Shown here piece by piece: positions 17,461-26,011 of a stretch of 64,000 bases of DNA (its first letter is position 1; each line of letters opens with the position of its first letter). Under the pieces are notes generated by a model. The model was not told the DNA's origin and did not search any database. It was given only the letters and a program-made list of their open reading frames with translations. This DNA is from an uncultured Erysipelotrichaceae bacterium. Its GTDB lineage: Bacteria; Bacillota_I; Bacilli_A; Erysipelotrichales; Erysipelotrichaceae. The stretch lies in contig CALVFJ010000007.1 of assembly GCA_944326795.1 (NCBI GenBank), positions 1 to 64,000 on the forward strand, given 5' to 3'. Made by a program: the position numbers and the translations under genes.

Positions 17461-18216
17461 TCATTTGTCATTTTCTTGTACTTCATGCCACAAAGAAAGC
17501 TGTTTTTCATTGTGCAATGCTAATAAAAAATTATTTTTAGCACTAGGATATTGATGATATATAGAATGAAGCAATTCTTTTATGTCTTGCCTTTTGGTAA
17601 AACCATCATTTGGACAAGTGCTTTTTACCACAGGTATATTTACTTCTTCAATGGTTTGTCGTAATTGATTTTCGAAAACATAGATAAAAGGACGGATAAA
17701 CATCATTTGACTGTCTGTTAGAAACATTTTTGGAGCAAAGGTAGCTATTTTTCCGCCATATATCATATTAAGCATTAGCGTTTCGATAGCATCATCGGCA
17801 TGATGCGCGAAAGCCGTCTTATTACATCCAAGCCGCTTAGCTTCTTTGATAACGCCGCCTTTTTTAAAAGTAGAACATAATGAGCATTTTAAGGTATTAT
17901 CTTCATTATTATTTAATTTTAAGATATCGTAAAGTCTGGTTTTGACATCATGATATTCTATATTTTCTTTGCTGCAAAAAGCACGAACTTCTTTAAAGTC
18001 CATGTTTGAAAAGCCCATATCGAGATGAATGCCAACAATTTCAAAATTTTTATTATCGAACCTTTTAGCAACTGTTTGGTATTTGCTTAGGCAATATAAT
18101 AAAAGCATGCTATCTTTTCCGCCGCTAACACCAACAGCAATCCTATCTCCTTCAGCAATAAGGTCATATGCTTTATCTGCTTTTCTTATTAAACCAACAA
18201 GTTTTTTTATCGACAT
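17461..18216 (-). CDS. ttcA: TtcA/TilS-type PP-loop tRNA thiolation protein
   Basis: This 251-residue N-type ATP pyrophosphatase has the PP-loop SGGKDS (residues ~30-35), a CSLC motif in the middle and a further CPND segment. That pattern matches the TtcA-like tRNA 2-thiocytidine family rather than the TilS lysidine synthetase. The CxxC cysteines would hold the iron-sulfur cluster used in sulfur transfer. AGGAG precedes the start. There is no terminator before the lysine riboswitch, so readthrough into it is possible. Exact tRNA position modified is inferred from the family. Confidence 0.85.
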   Translation of the reverse strand: MSIKKLVGLIRKADKAYDLIAEGDRIAVGVSGGKDSMLLLYCLSKYQTVAKRFDNKNFEIVGIHLDMGFSNMDFKEVRAFCSKENIEYHDVKTRLYDILKLNNNEDNTLKCSLCSTFKKGGVIKEAKRLGCNKTAFAHHADDAIETLMLNMIYGGKIATFAPKMFLTDSQMMFIRPFIYVFENQLRQTIEEVNIPVVKSTCPNDGFTKRQDIKELLHSIYHQYPSAKNNFLLALHNEKQLSLWHEVQENDK

Positions 18217-18238
18217 ATAATAATAAACTCCTTTAGTT

Positions 18239-18267
18239 TTGCTATTATATCACAAATTTAGTATAAT
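18239..18267 (+). promoter_or_regulatory. Promoter of truB-ribF
   Basis: TTGCTA (18239-18244), 17-base spacer, TATAAT (18262-18267). The minus-strand -10 for ttcA (TATAAT, complement of 18244-18249) lies inside the same spacer, so the two divergent promoters overlap face to face. Confidence 0.75.
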
Positions 18268-18291
18268 CATAGAGGGAAAAAAGGTGAAAAA

Positions 18292-19140
18292 ATGGATGCT
18301 TGCATATTAATTGATAAACCGCGCAATATGACATCTTTTGATGTCTGTCACAAAATAAGGCGTATAACAAATGAAAAGCGTGTTGGACACACTGGAACAT
18401 TGGATCCTAATGCTACTGGTTTAATGATCGTGCTGTTAGGAAAATACACTAAATATTTACCTTATTGTGATCATGATCGCAAAGAGTATATTGCTAGTTG
18501 TAAGTTAGGTATAAAGACAGATACGCAGGATATTTGGGGCAATGTCCTAGAAAGTGCGGTTGTAAATCCTTATAGCTTTCAGCAATGGCAGCAATTGTTA
18601 ACAAGTTTTTTAGGTAAACAAATGCAGGTTCCACCTATGGTTTCAGCGATAAAACATAATGGTAAAAGATTATATCAGCTTGCTCGTGAGGGCAAAGAAG
18701 TTGAGCGCAAGCCACGCGAAATAGAAATTTATGAATTAGAATTATTAGCGTGTGAAGATGATGAATTTACCATAAGAGCTGTTGTTTCTTCAGGTACATA
18801 TGTTCGGACATTATGCGAGGATATTGCTGCTGCAAGTGGAAATCTAGGAACATTAAGCTCTTTAAGACGAACTAAGATCCAAAATGTTGAAGTCAGCAAA
18901 GCATGTAGCATTGAGCAGGTAAGCGAACATATCTATGATATTAATATCAGAAATATCATAAATGATGATTATCAGCAAATTGAAGTGAATGATGAAATTG
19001 TTGCTGATATCATGAATGGCAAACGATTGAAACTTGATGCTTCCACAAATATTGTGATTTTGCTTAATAATGATAAAATATTGGCAGCATACGAAAAAGA
19101 AAATAATAATATTTATAAATGTAAAAGAGGGTTATTTTAA
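18292..19140 (+). CDS. truB: tRNA pseudouridine-55 synthase
   Basis: TruB makes pseudouridine 55 in the T loop of most tRNAs. The 282-residue protein has the catalytic motif GTLDPNATG with nucleophile Asp38, the KEYIAS strand, PPMVSAIKHNGKRLYQLAR and SSGTYVRTL. The C-terminal extension is PUA-like. It shares its last base with the first base of ribF, the usual truB-ribF pair. Confidence 0.96.
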   Translation: MDACILIDKPRNMTSFDVCHKIRRITNEKRVGHTGTLDPNATGLMIVLLGKYTKYLPYCDHDRKEYIASCKLGIKTDTQDIWGNVLESAVVNPYSFQQWQQLLTSFLGKQMQVPPMVSAIKHNGKRLYQLAREGKEVERKPREIEIYELELLACEDDEFTIRAVVSSGTYVRTLCEDIAAASGNLGTLSSLRRTKIQNVEVSKACSIEQVSEHIYDINIRNIINDDYQQIEVNDEIVADIMNGKRLKLDASTNIVILLNNDKILAAYEKENNNIYKCKRGLF

Positions 19141-20066
19141 TGAGAATAATACAATTTAGCTTAAATCGCCATTATAATGCACATAAGCCTATCGTAGCAT
19201 GCATAGGATATTTTGATGGTCTTCATCGCGGGCATCAGATGCTTATCAAAAAAACCATCGAAATAGCTAAGCAAAAAGAGCTTGAACCTTCATTGATTAC
19301 ATTTGATCCTGATCCATGGGTCATAGTTAAAAATGCCAAAGATCCTCAGCATCTTTCTACCATGCGCCAGCGTATCAATATGGCATCTTCACTTGGAATC
19401 AAGAACATCATTATCTTACAATTTACCCAAGAAATGGCTCATTTATCTTACCAAGATTTTGAAAAAAAAGTGCTTTTTCCATTGCAGATTAAAACCTTGA
19501 TATGTGGCTTCGATTTTCATTATGGCTTTAAAGGTGAAGGATCGATCAATACATTAAAAGCGCAAAAAACAATGGATATCGAAATAATCGATTGTGTTAG
19601 CGAAGATAATGAAAAGATAAGTACAACAAGGATAAGTGAATTAATTTTGTGCGATAGGGTCGCAAAAGCTAATGAATTATTAGGTTATCGGTACCAAGTA
19701 GAAGGCAAAATCATCCATGGTCATAAACAAGGGCGAACGATTGGCTTTCCTACGGCTAATATTCAAGTTGATCATGAATACATTTTGCCATCGTTAGGTG
19801 TATATGCTGGATATATTCAAGTACGCAATAAATGGTATAGAACGATGATCAATCTTGGACATAATCCTACTTTTAATGAAACAGCAAAAGTTTCTATCGA
19901 AGCATATATTTTAGACTTTAAAGATATGATATATGGAGAAAAAGTAATTTTAGAGTTTGATCATTTTATTCGTCATGAAAAAAAATTCAGCAATAAAAGT
20001 AATTTAGCATTGCAATTAGAACAAGATGTCAAACATGTCAGGAAGATGTTAACCAATCATGAATAA
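19140..20066 (+). CDS. ribF: Bifunctional riboflavin kinase/FAD synthetase
   Basis: RibF converts riboflavin to FMN and then FAD. The N-terminal adenylyltransferase half has GYFDGLHRGHQ and the ISTTRIS motif (~residues 160-166). The C-terminal flavokinase half has GRTIGFPTANI and the NLGHNPTF segment. At 308 residues it is normal length. It overlaps the next gene by 8 bases, forming a truB-ribF-rsmF-like operon. Confidence 0.96.
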   Translation: MRIIQFSLNRHYNAHKPIVACIGYFDGLHRGHQMLIKKTIEIAKQKELEPSLITFDPDPWVIVKNAKDPQHLSTMRQRINMASSLGIKNIIILQFTQEMAHLSYQDFEKKVLFPLQIKTLICGFDFHYGFKGEGSINTLKAQKTMDIEIIDCVSEDNEKISTTRISELILCDRVAKANELLGYRYQVEGKIIHGHKQGRTIGFPTANIQVDHEYILPSLGVYAGYIQVRNKWYRTMINLGHNPTFNETAKVSIEAYILDFKDMIYGEKVILEFDHFIRHEKKFSNKSNLALQLEQDVKHVRKMLTNHE

Positions 20067-21390
20067 AGATTTTTTAAATTATATGAAAGATATGCTAAAA
20101 GATGAGTTTGGCCTTTATCTTCAAAGTTTGGAACAACCATTTCATCAAGGCTTTCGGATCAATACTTTAAAGATCGATCCTAGTAAATTTTTTGACATAT
20201 TTTCTTTGGAATGCCAACAATCTACATTTGCTAAAAATGCCTATATTTTAAAATCTCCCTTATCATTAGGTAATGAAATATTCCATAAACAAGGACTTAT
20301 ATATATTCAAGAAGCTAGTGCAGCAAGTGTTGTTGATCTTTTAGATATCCAAAAAGGTGATAAAGTATTAGATATGTGTAGCGCTCCAGGAGGAAAGGCA
20401 ACACAGATTGCTCAGCATCTTGATAATACTGGATTATTGGTGGCAAATGAAATAGATAGAGGAAGATCTATTAAGCTTTTAAGCAATATCGAACGCTGGG
20501 GCATCAATAATTGTTTGATATTGAATGAAGAGCCAAAAAGAATAAGTAGTTTCTTTAATGGCTATTTTGATCGTGTTTTGATCGATGCTCCCTGTTCTGG
20601 TGAGGGAATGTTCAAAAAAAGTGATCAAGCCATTATTGATTGGAGCTTGAATCATGTTCAATCATGTGCCGATAGACAACTACAAATTTTAGAAGAAGCA
20701 TATAAATGTCTAAAAAAAGAAGGGACAATGCTATATTCAACATGTACTTTGAATAAAATCGAAAATGAAGGTGTTATAGAAAAATTTATAAATAAACATC
20801 CAGATATCGAATTGGTAAAGATTGAAGTTCCTTGGGGAAGGCCAGGATTTAAAACAGACATAGATACGAGCAAATGTCGCAGATTATTGCCTATGGACGA
20901 AGCTGAAGGACATTTTGTGGCAAAGATGATAAAGCATGGTTCTTGTAATACCACATATATACCATCAAAAAAGACAGTATTGGATCCAAATGCCATGAAA
21001 TTTGTAAAAGATAATTGGTATGAACAGCCTATTCATTTATGGGAGAATAATGGAAAAATATATGCTGGTAATCAGCCTTTTCTGGATCTAAAAGGATTGC
21101 GAGTGGTTAGAAATCAAGTGTTGTGTGGCGAACTTATAAAAGGAAGATTTGAACCACATCAACATTTTTATACAGCAGTTGGGTTTCAAACGACAAAGAC
21201 CAATAATTGTCAAAATGCCATTGAATTAAATGAAAAAGACACGATAAACTATTTAAGAGGAAACACTTTAGCTATTAAAGGCATTAAAGGCTTTGTTGCA
21301 TTAAGTTATCAAGGAATAAATGTCGGTTTTGCTAAAGGCGATGGCAATATTCTAAAAAATAAATATCCTAAAGGTTTAAGATTATTTTAA
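20059..21390 (+). CDS. RsmF/NOL1-NOP2-sun family rRNA (cytosine-5) methyltransferase
   Basis: This SAM-dependent RNA m5C methyltransferase has motif I DMCSAPGGKATQIA, motif IV DAPCSGEGMF with a conserved cysteine, and motif VI YSTCTLN with the catalytic cysteine. The 443-residue length and C-terminal RNA-binding part (residues ~300-443) match the Gram-positive RsmF-like group. The exact rRNA target cannot be read from sequence. It is coupled to ribF by overlap. Confidence 0.9.
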   Translation: MNKDFLNYMKDMLKDEFGLYLQSLEQPFHQGFRINTLKIDPSKFFDIFSLECQQSTFAKNAYILKSPLSLGNEIFHKQGLIYIQEASAASVVDLLDIQKGDKVLDMCSAPGGKATQIAQHLDNTGLLVANEIDRGRSIKLLSNIERWGINNCLILNEEPKRISSFFNGYFDRVLIDAPCSGEGMFKKSDQAIIDWSLNHVQSCADRQLQILEEAYKCLKKEGTMLYSTCTLNKIENEGVIEKFINKHPDIELVKIEVPWGRPGFKTDIDTSKCRRLLPMDEAEGHFVAKMIKHGSCNTTYIPSKKTVLDPNAMKFVKDNWYEQPIHLWENNGKIYAGNQPFLDLKGLRVVRNQVLCGELIKGRFEPHQHFYTAVGFQTTKTNNCQNAIELNEKDTINYLRGNTLAIKGIKGFVALSYQGINVGFAKGDGNILKNKYPKGLRLF

Positions 21391-21399
21391 GAGGTAATT

Positions 21400-22770
21400 A
21401 TGACATTAGCACTTTTTGATTTTATCAAACAAACGATTGCTGAATTTGAACAAAATTATCAAACATATGAATTTTTAGAAAATGCTTTGAAGCATATTTT
21501 TCGTGATGCATTGAAAGCTGAAGATCAGTCATATATTCGTATTTCTTCAAGGATAAAGCAAAAAGAATCTTTAAAAGAAAAATTGATCAGAAATAAGTTT
21601 TATCTAAAATATGATGATCCAGACGAAGCGCTTAGCAATTTAAGCGATCTTATTGGTTTGATAATAGAATGCCGCTTTATCGCTGATGAGTCAAGGATAT
21701 ATAATAAATTATTTGATATCTTTAAACAACATGATGATAATTATTTTCAATGCCTATATGATGAAAATGTTTTTTTAAATTTACGGATGCCTCAGCCCCA
21801 ATTACAACGTAATGGCTTTACCATCTACCGTATTGATGGTTATTATTTATTTCAAGGCAAAGAAGTCAATTTTGAATTGCAGATCAAATCATTAGTACAT
21901 AGTTTTTGGTCGGAAGTGGAACATCAGGTGGTATATAAAAACACTAATTTTGTTGCTTATGATGCTTTTATGAAAAATATATTAGGAACGATTCGTGATA
22001 ATCTTGATGTAGTTGATAGACAACTAGAAATCGTTTATAAAGAAATATTAACAACAAGCAGCAATTCTGATTATATCGGTATGGATGAGCATAATTTTAA
22101 GATGTTTGTGGCAAAAACGATCAATGATCTGCTGATGATAAAATTAACGGAAGAAATCGGTTTTACGATAGATTTTAAAAAATGTTCATCGATCCTTAGT
22201 CAATTTATTTATATTACTGATTTTTTAAGTGCAGAACAACCGCAAATCAAAATGGTTGAATATTTTGAGCATTTAAATTTATTGCGAATCTCAGATTTTT
22301 CTTTTACGGATGAAATAAAACTTGAATTGCCATATCATCATGATGATCCTTTCAATAATGTTATTGGACAATATTTTGAAAGCATCATGAATGTAGATTA
22401 TGAATGGCATGTTTTCTTCGTTATGTTATTTGCAATTCAATCTGGAAATAATATTCAAGATTTTACGCAATTCATCAATGTGATCAAATCGTTGATTGCT
22501 CAACCATCATGGTATGAAAATAGTTTTAACGCATATCCTGAAATCGAACGTCAAAAAGCAAAAGATATCTTGATGAAAGAGCTAGCAATTTGTTTAGTAG
22601 AAAATGGCAAGATCGAAATAATTCATGAAGATAAGCTTTATCGCATGATGATCATATTTAGAGAATTTGTTGAAAATCTACAAGAAGAATATACATCGTA
22701 TGATAAATTTGCTGAGGATATCGATTTTATCAAAGAAATTTTACACCGTAAAATTAGTTCCATTTTTTAA
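21400..22770 (+). CDS. RelA/SpoT synthetase-domain protein, divergent
   Basis: The N-terminal ~220 residues resemble a RelA/SpoT nucleotidyltransferase domain: SRIKQKESLKEKL, LSDLIGLIIECRF, then ELQIKS and FWSEVEHQVVYK. These match small alarmone synthetase motifs, including the glutamate of E-x-Q-I. The usual GYxSxH element reads NGFTIYR here, so the substrate-stacking tyrosine and the histidine are replaced. The C-terminal ~230 residues look helical and are not recognised. No hydrolase (HD) domain is present. It could be an alarmone synthetase, a tRNA-modifying toxSAS-type enzyme, or catalytically altered. No antitoxin-like gene is adjacent. Confidence 0.75.
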   Translation: MTLALFDFIKQTIAEFEQNYQTYEFLENALKHIFRDALKAEDQSYIRISSRIKQKESLKEKLIRNKFYLKYDDPDEALSNLSDLIGLIIECRFIADESRIYNKLFDIFKQHDDNYFQCLYDENVFLNLRMPQPQLQRNGFTIYRIDGYYLFQGKEVNFELQIKSLVHSFWSEVEHQVVYKNTNFVAYDAFMKNILGTIRDNLDVVDRQLEIVYKEILTTSSNSDYIGMDEHNFKMFVAKTINDLLMIKLTEEIGFTIDFKKCSSILSQFIYITDFLSAEQPQIKMVEYFEHLNLLRISDFSFTDEIKLELPYHHDDPFNNVIGQYFESIMNVDYEWHVFFVMLFAIQSGNNIQDFTQFINVIKSLIAQPSWYENSFNAYPEIERQKAKDILMKELAICLVENGKIEIIHEDKLYRMMIIFREFVENLQEEYTSYDKFAEDIDFIKEILHRKISSIF

Positions 22771-22811
22771 GATATATTGATATAATACTAATAAGTAAAG
22801 AGGTAAATAAT

Positions 22812-23126
22812 ATGGCTGAAGAATATGTATTATTAAGAAGTAACGAAGAAATTGGCAAGATCGCATTAAATAAAACGGTTTTTAAGTCTATCGTTGATAT
22901 TTCATTACAAGATAATGAAAATATTGTCGATGATAAGGATACACCAGTACAGATCAAAGTAAATAAGAATAAATTAGAAATCGAAACTGGTATAACATTA
23001 AAATATGGAGCAAACGTTAAGACGGTTTGTGAAAATCTACAGAAAGCAATATATGACAATATTTTTATGATGACCAATATCAAATGTAAATCTATCACAA
23101 TTGATGTCATTGGTTTTAAAGCATAA
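22812..23126 (+). CDS. Asp23/Gls24 family protein
   Basis: The 104-residue protein fits the alkaline-shock Asp23/Gls24 (DUF322) pattern: GKIALNKTVFKSIVDIS at the N-terminus, a beta-strand core, then YGANVKTVCENLQKAIYDNI. Such proteins are small cytoplasmic factors, some tethered to the membrane and linked to envelope stress. It has its own TTGATATAATAC promoter-like sequence (22777-22788) and a GAGG site. The product's role here is not known. Confidence 0.75.
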   Translation: MAEEYVLLRSNEEIGKIALNKTVFKSIVDISLQDNENIVDDKDTPVQIKVNKNKLEIETGITLKYGANVKTVCENLQKAIYDNIFMMTNIKCKSITIDVIGFKA

Positions 23127-23131
23127 AACGC

Positions 23132-23160
23132 TTGACGTAATATAAAAAATAGAGTAGTAT
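23132..23160 (+). promoter_or_regulatory. Promoter of infC-rpmI-rplT
   Basis: TTGACG (23132-23137), 17-base spacer, TAGTAT (23155-23160). Confidence 0.7.
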
Positions 23161-23167
23161 ATATAAG

Positions 23168-23296
23168 GTAATTAATTAATGTGGAAAGTAGAAGCACCTC
23201 TTCTCACCCGATAACCATATGGATATGGGTAAAAGCTACGTAAGATAAATGTAGGTTTAGTAGGTGCGCTATCGTATCCTACTTTTTAATTATTTA
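23168..23296 (+). ncRNA. L20 leader controlling infC-rpmI-rplT
   Basis: The ~130-base untranslated leader contains AGAAGCACCTCTTCTCACCCGAT and, near the end, TAGTAGGTGCGC...CCTACTTTTT. GCACCT (about 23192) can pair with AGGTGC (about 23261), which competes with AGTAGG/CCTACT followed by five T. This matches the Firmicute L20 autoregulatory leader, in which ribosomal protein L20 promotes premature termination of its own operon. Confidence 0.75.
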
Positions 23297-23308
23297 TGGA
23301 GGTGAATT

Positions 23309-23839
23309 ATTATCAGTAAACGCAACATGACTGAAGAATTGGTCAACGAAAACATCCGCTTTAAAGAAGTATTAGTAATAGGTCCTACTGGTGAACAGTT
23401 AGGTAAGATGTTCAGAAGAGAAGCATTAGAGAAAGCCGCTGAACTAGATTTGGATTTGCTATGTGTAGCTCCAAATGCTCAGCCACCGGTATGTAAGATC
23501 TTGGATTATGGTAAATATCGCTTTGAAGCTCAAAAAAAAGCAAAAGAAGCAAAGAAAAATCAACATGTTACCGAAGTTAAGCCGTTGAGATTATCTCCTG
23601 TAATTGATACTCATGATTTTGAAACTAAACTTAAGCAAGCAAGAAAATGGGCATCGCAAGGAGTTAAGGTCAAGATCGATATGCGATTTAGAGGAAGAAT
23701 GATTACACGTCTTGAAGTTGGAAAGCAGGTCATGAATGAGTTTATTGAAGCTATGAGCGATATTGCTCAAGCCGATAAAGCTCCTGCTTTAGAAGGCAAT
23801 ACAATGTCAGTAGTTATTTCACCAAAGAAGAATAAATAG
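23309..23839 (+). CDS. infC: Translation initiation factor IF-3 (rare start codon)
   Basis: IF-3 keeps ribosomal subunits apart and proofreads initiation. Family features include NENIRFKEVLVIGPTGEQLG at the N-terminus, then PPVCKILDYGKYRFE and the C-terminal RFRGRM segment. I place the start at ATT 23309 (or ATC 23312): GGAGGTGA ends six bases before it, and the sequence Ile-Ser-Lys immediately follows as in other IF-3s. The first ATG (23327) is 25 bases from the RBS. AUU-type starts are a known infC trait allowing IF-3 to repress itself. About 176 residues. Confidence 0.93.
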   Translation: MISKRNMTEELVNENIRFKEVLVIGPTGEQLGKMFRREALEKAAELDLDLLCVAPNAQPPVCKILDYGKYRFEAQKKAKEAKKNQHVTEVKPLRLSPVIDTHDFETKLKQARKWASQGVKVKIDMRFRGRMITRLEVGKQVMNEFIEAMSDIAQADKAPALEGNTMSVVISPKKNK

Positions 23840-23851
23840 GAGGAAAATGAT

Positions 23852-24046
23852 ATGCCAAAGATGAAAACTAAAAAAACATTAGCAAAACGTGTTAAAAGAA
23901 CAGGCACTGGAAAATTAAAAAGACAGCATGCTTATGTATCACATTTTGCAGCTAACAAAACACACAAACAAAAAGTTCAATTAAGAAAATCAACAACTGT
24001 TAGTAAGAGCGATATGAAGAGAATTTCGCAATTACTACAAGGTTAA
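23852..24046 (+). CDS. rpmI: Ribosomal protein L35
   Basis: A 64-residue basic protein beginning [15 protein letters not shown] with GTGKLKR and the central H-x-x-H region (KTHKQK) typical of bacterial L35. It lies between infC and rplT as usual, with GGAGG 5' of the ATG. Confidence 0.97.
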   Translation: MPKMKTKKTLAKRVKRTGTGKLKRQHAYVSHFAANKTHKQKVQLRKSTTVSKSDMKRISQLLQG

Positions 24047-24061
24047 TAGAGGAGGTATAAG

Positions 24062-24415
24062 ATGAGAGTAAAAGGATCAACACCTACACGTAACAGACGT
24101 AAAAAGGTTTTAAAGCTTGCTAAAGGTTACTTTGGTTCAAAGCATTTATTATATAGAACAGCCCATGAACAAGTAATGCGTTCTTTGCGTTATTCTTATA
24201 TCGGCAGAAAACAAACAAAAAGAGAGATGCGTAAATTATGGATCGCTCGTATCAATGCTGCAGCTAGAATGCATGATATCAGCTATTCTCAATTGATGCA
24301 TGGATTAAAATTAGCTAATGTTAATGTTAATCGTAAGATGTTAAGCGAAATCGCTATTCATGATGAAGCTGGTTTTGCAGCAATCGTTGAAACTGCTAAA
24401 AAAGCACTTGCATAA
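24062..24415 (+). CDS. rplT: Ribosomal protein L20
   Basis: A 117-residue basic protein with the L20 signature: [28 protein letters not shown] and the globular C-terminal domain that also binds the operon leader. It is expected to be the repressor acting on the L20 leader upstream. Length is normal. Confidence 0.97.
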   Translation: MRVKGSTPTRNRRKKVLKLAKGYFGSKHLLYRTAHEQVMRSLRYSYIGRKQTKREMRKLWIARINAAARMHDISYSQLMHGLKLANVNVNRKMLSEIAIHDEAGFAAIVETAKKALA

Positions 24416-24435
24416 GAAGATATTCGTATCTTCTT
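24414..24435 (+). terminator. UUCG-capped hairpin after rplT
   Basis: AAGAAGATA-TTCG-TATCTTCTT is a perfect 9-bp stem with a stable UUCG tetraloop starting in the rplT stop codon. Only TTTAT follows, so termination is probably partial; it may instead stabilise the mRNA or separate it from the tRNA four bases downstream. Confidence 0.6.
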
Positions 24436-24438
24436 TAT

Positions 24439-24515
24439 GGCTCGTTGGTGAAGTGGCTTAACACATTGCCCTCTCAAGGCAACATTCACGGGTTCGAACC
24501 CCGTACGAGTCACCA
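24439..24515 (+). tRNA. tRNA-Glu (anticodon CTC)
   Basis: A full cloverleaf is present. The acceptor GGCTCGT pairs with ACGAGTC with one G-U, the anticodon stem is TTGCC/GGCAA with loop CTCTCAA giving anticodon CTC, and the T arm is ACGGG-TTCGAAC-CCCGT. An encoded CCA end is at 24513-24515. CTC reads GAG (Glu), and the body resembles Firmicute tRNA-Glu. It lies immediately downstream of rplT with no promoter of its own visible, so it is probably co-transcribed. Confidence 0.93.
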
Positions 24516-24526
24516 TATAAAAATTT

Positions 24527-24553
24527 AACGTGTAATCTATACACGTTTTTTTT
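24527..24553 (+). terminator. Terminator after tRNA-Glu
   Basis: AACGTGTA (24527-24534) pairs with TACACGTT (24540-24547), followed by T to 24553. Confidence 0.88.
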
Positions 24554-24697
24554 GGTCTCATGTAGCTAATAACGCAGAAATGTATCATAAGCTAAATAAA
24601 AGTAATAAACAAAAAGTAGGTAGATATTTATATTAATGACGCATTATTATCTAGTGTTTAAGATATCATGATTTATCAAAAATGCCTGAAATCATAA

Positions 24698-24756
24698 AAA
24701 CCAGCATATCTTTTGAATATGAGAAAATATCTAAATCCAAAAGTAAGCTGGTTTTT
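24698..24756. terminator. Long inverted repeat, probable bidirectional terminator
   Basis: AAACCAGC (24698-24705) pairs with GCTGGTTT (24747-24754) around a ~40-base AT-rich interior that has weak internal pairing. T-runs follow on both strands. It would end femX transcription from the right. The 24554-24697 stretch shows no gene. Confidence 0.65.
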
Positions 24757-24779
24757 TGTGTATTGCATAAGGAATATCG

Positions 24780-26003
24780 TTATTTCTTATATATGATATT
24801 GTTTAACTTATGATGAAAATGATAACTTATTACTTTTTCTTTTTTGAAAAGCTTATATCTAATAGGTTGATAAATATGATCAAATTCGCCGATATGTTCA
24901 ATAAATTGAGAGCCAAAAGATCTTTTATAGTTATATAACCCATAATGAGGATCATCTTTATTAGTAAAACCCGAGAATCCGCACATATCATAGAAAGTAA
25001 CTCCGTGTGCTTTTAGATCATTTATTGCGAACCAATGAAGATTATCTACCGGCTTTAAAAAATTAAAATCTTTATGGTTATAGGTATATAGATCCCAAGA
25101 CTTACAGCCATAATATAAAAATAAACCACATGCGATGATTATTTCGTTATTTTTATACTGTTGCTGAATGGCGATAGCCTTAGTCAGCTCATTTTCTTTT
25201 GCTTTGCGAGCCTCCGGATCTTTGGCGTATTTTTTAGATGCAAGTTCATCATTGATGCCTTGGATCATTTGCTTGATATTTAAAGATGTTACATATAATC
25301 GTGCGTTATCATTAAATTCATCTAAAATAGTTTTAAAATAACTGATTTTATTTGGTTTAAATCCTTGGATAGCACAAAGTTGTTTTTCAAATTTACTTAA
25401 ATAAGATAAATCGGCAGATGTACCAATGTGGGTAGTTAAGCCAATGATGGCGTGACGATTCAATGAGGTAATTTTTTGCTTATTAAAACGTTTTTTAATT
25501 TGCGAAATATCATCATTTAGATCAATTGCCAAGGTATAACGGTTATACCAGCTGCCATCATATGCAAAATTATAGCCTTTATGGACAAAACCATTTTTTA
25601 CAATAGTTTGGGTAATATCATCATGATCAAAGCCAGGCAATTGATTGCCCATGATATCTCGTGGACATCTTTGAACATTAGGATCGATTCGTAAAAAGGT
25701 TAGATGTAATTTTGCTGCATAATCTTTTAGCAAGCTTAATGCCTCACTTAACAATTCATGGTTTTCATAATCGATGCAAAGACCATTTGGAATATATAGA
25801 TAGCGATTAAACAAATAACTATTTTCTAATCCTAAAGCAGTTGCAATTAGTTCATCATGTAAATAAAAACCAATATAATGGGCTTTATAGCCTTGATTGG
25901 CTTTAACTTTAGCCCACATACTGGTTTTCATATAATGAACATAAGGATTATTCTTGACAAATTGGTCATATAATGTAAGGTCATTAATAATTCTTAGTTC
26001 CAT
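24780..26003 (-). CDS. FemABX-family peptidyltransferase
   Basis: FemX/MurM-type enzymes add amino acids from aminoacyl-tRNA to the peptidoglycan stem peptide, building the cross-bridge. The 407-residue protein has two GNAT-like halves, the ISQIKKRFNKQKITSLNRH segment (family RKRxxxAxR-like region), a helical-arm coiled-coil insert (~225-290, LTKAIAIQQQY) and the C-terminal VTFYDMCGFSGF motif (family YxxxG). It starts 8 bases after gltX, so the two form an operon. The amino acid it adds cannot be told. Confidence 0.85.
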   Translation of the reverse strand: MELRIINDLTLYDQFVKNNPYVHYMKTSMWAKVKANQGYKAHYIGFYLHDELIATALGLENSYLFNRYLYIPNGLCIDYENHELLSEALSLLKDYAAKLHLTFLRIDPNVQRCPRDIMGNQLPGFDHDDITQTIVKNGFVHKGYNFAYDGSWYNRYTLAIDLNDDISQIKKRFNKQKITSLNRHAIIGLTTHIGTSADLSYLSKFEKQLCAIQGFKPNKISYFKTILDEFNDNARLYVTSLNIKQMIQGINDELASKKYAKDPEARKAKENELTKAIAIQQQYKNNEIIIACGLFLYYGCKSWDLYTYNHKDFNFLKPVDNLHWFAINDLKAHGVTFYDMCGFSGFTNKDDPHYGLYNYKRSFGSQFIEHIGEFDHIYQPIRYKLFKKEKVISYHFHHKLNNIIYKK

Positions 26004-26011
26004 AGATATTC

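Noticed and set aside
22754..23197. 147-codon open frame on the minus strand over the Asp23-like gene and promoter
   Set aside because: Antisense to a recognisable gene and across the infC promoter; no RBS and no family.
24554..24697. Small gene or ncRNA between tRNA-Glu and the inverted repeat
   Set aside because: No RBS, promoter or structured motif; plain AT-rich DNA.
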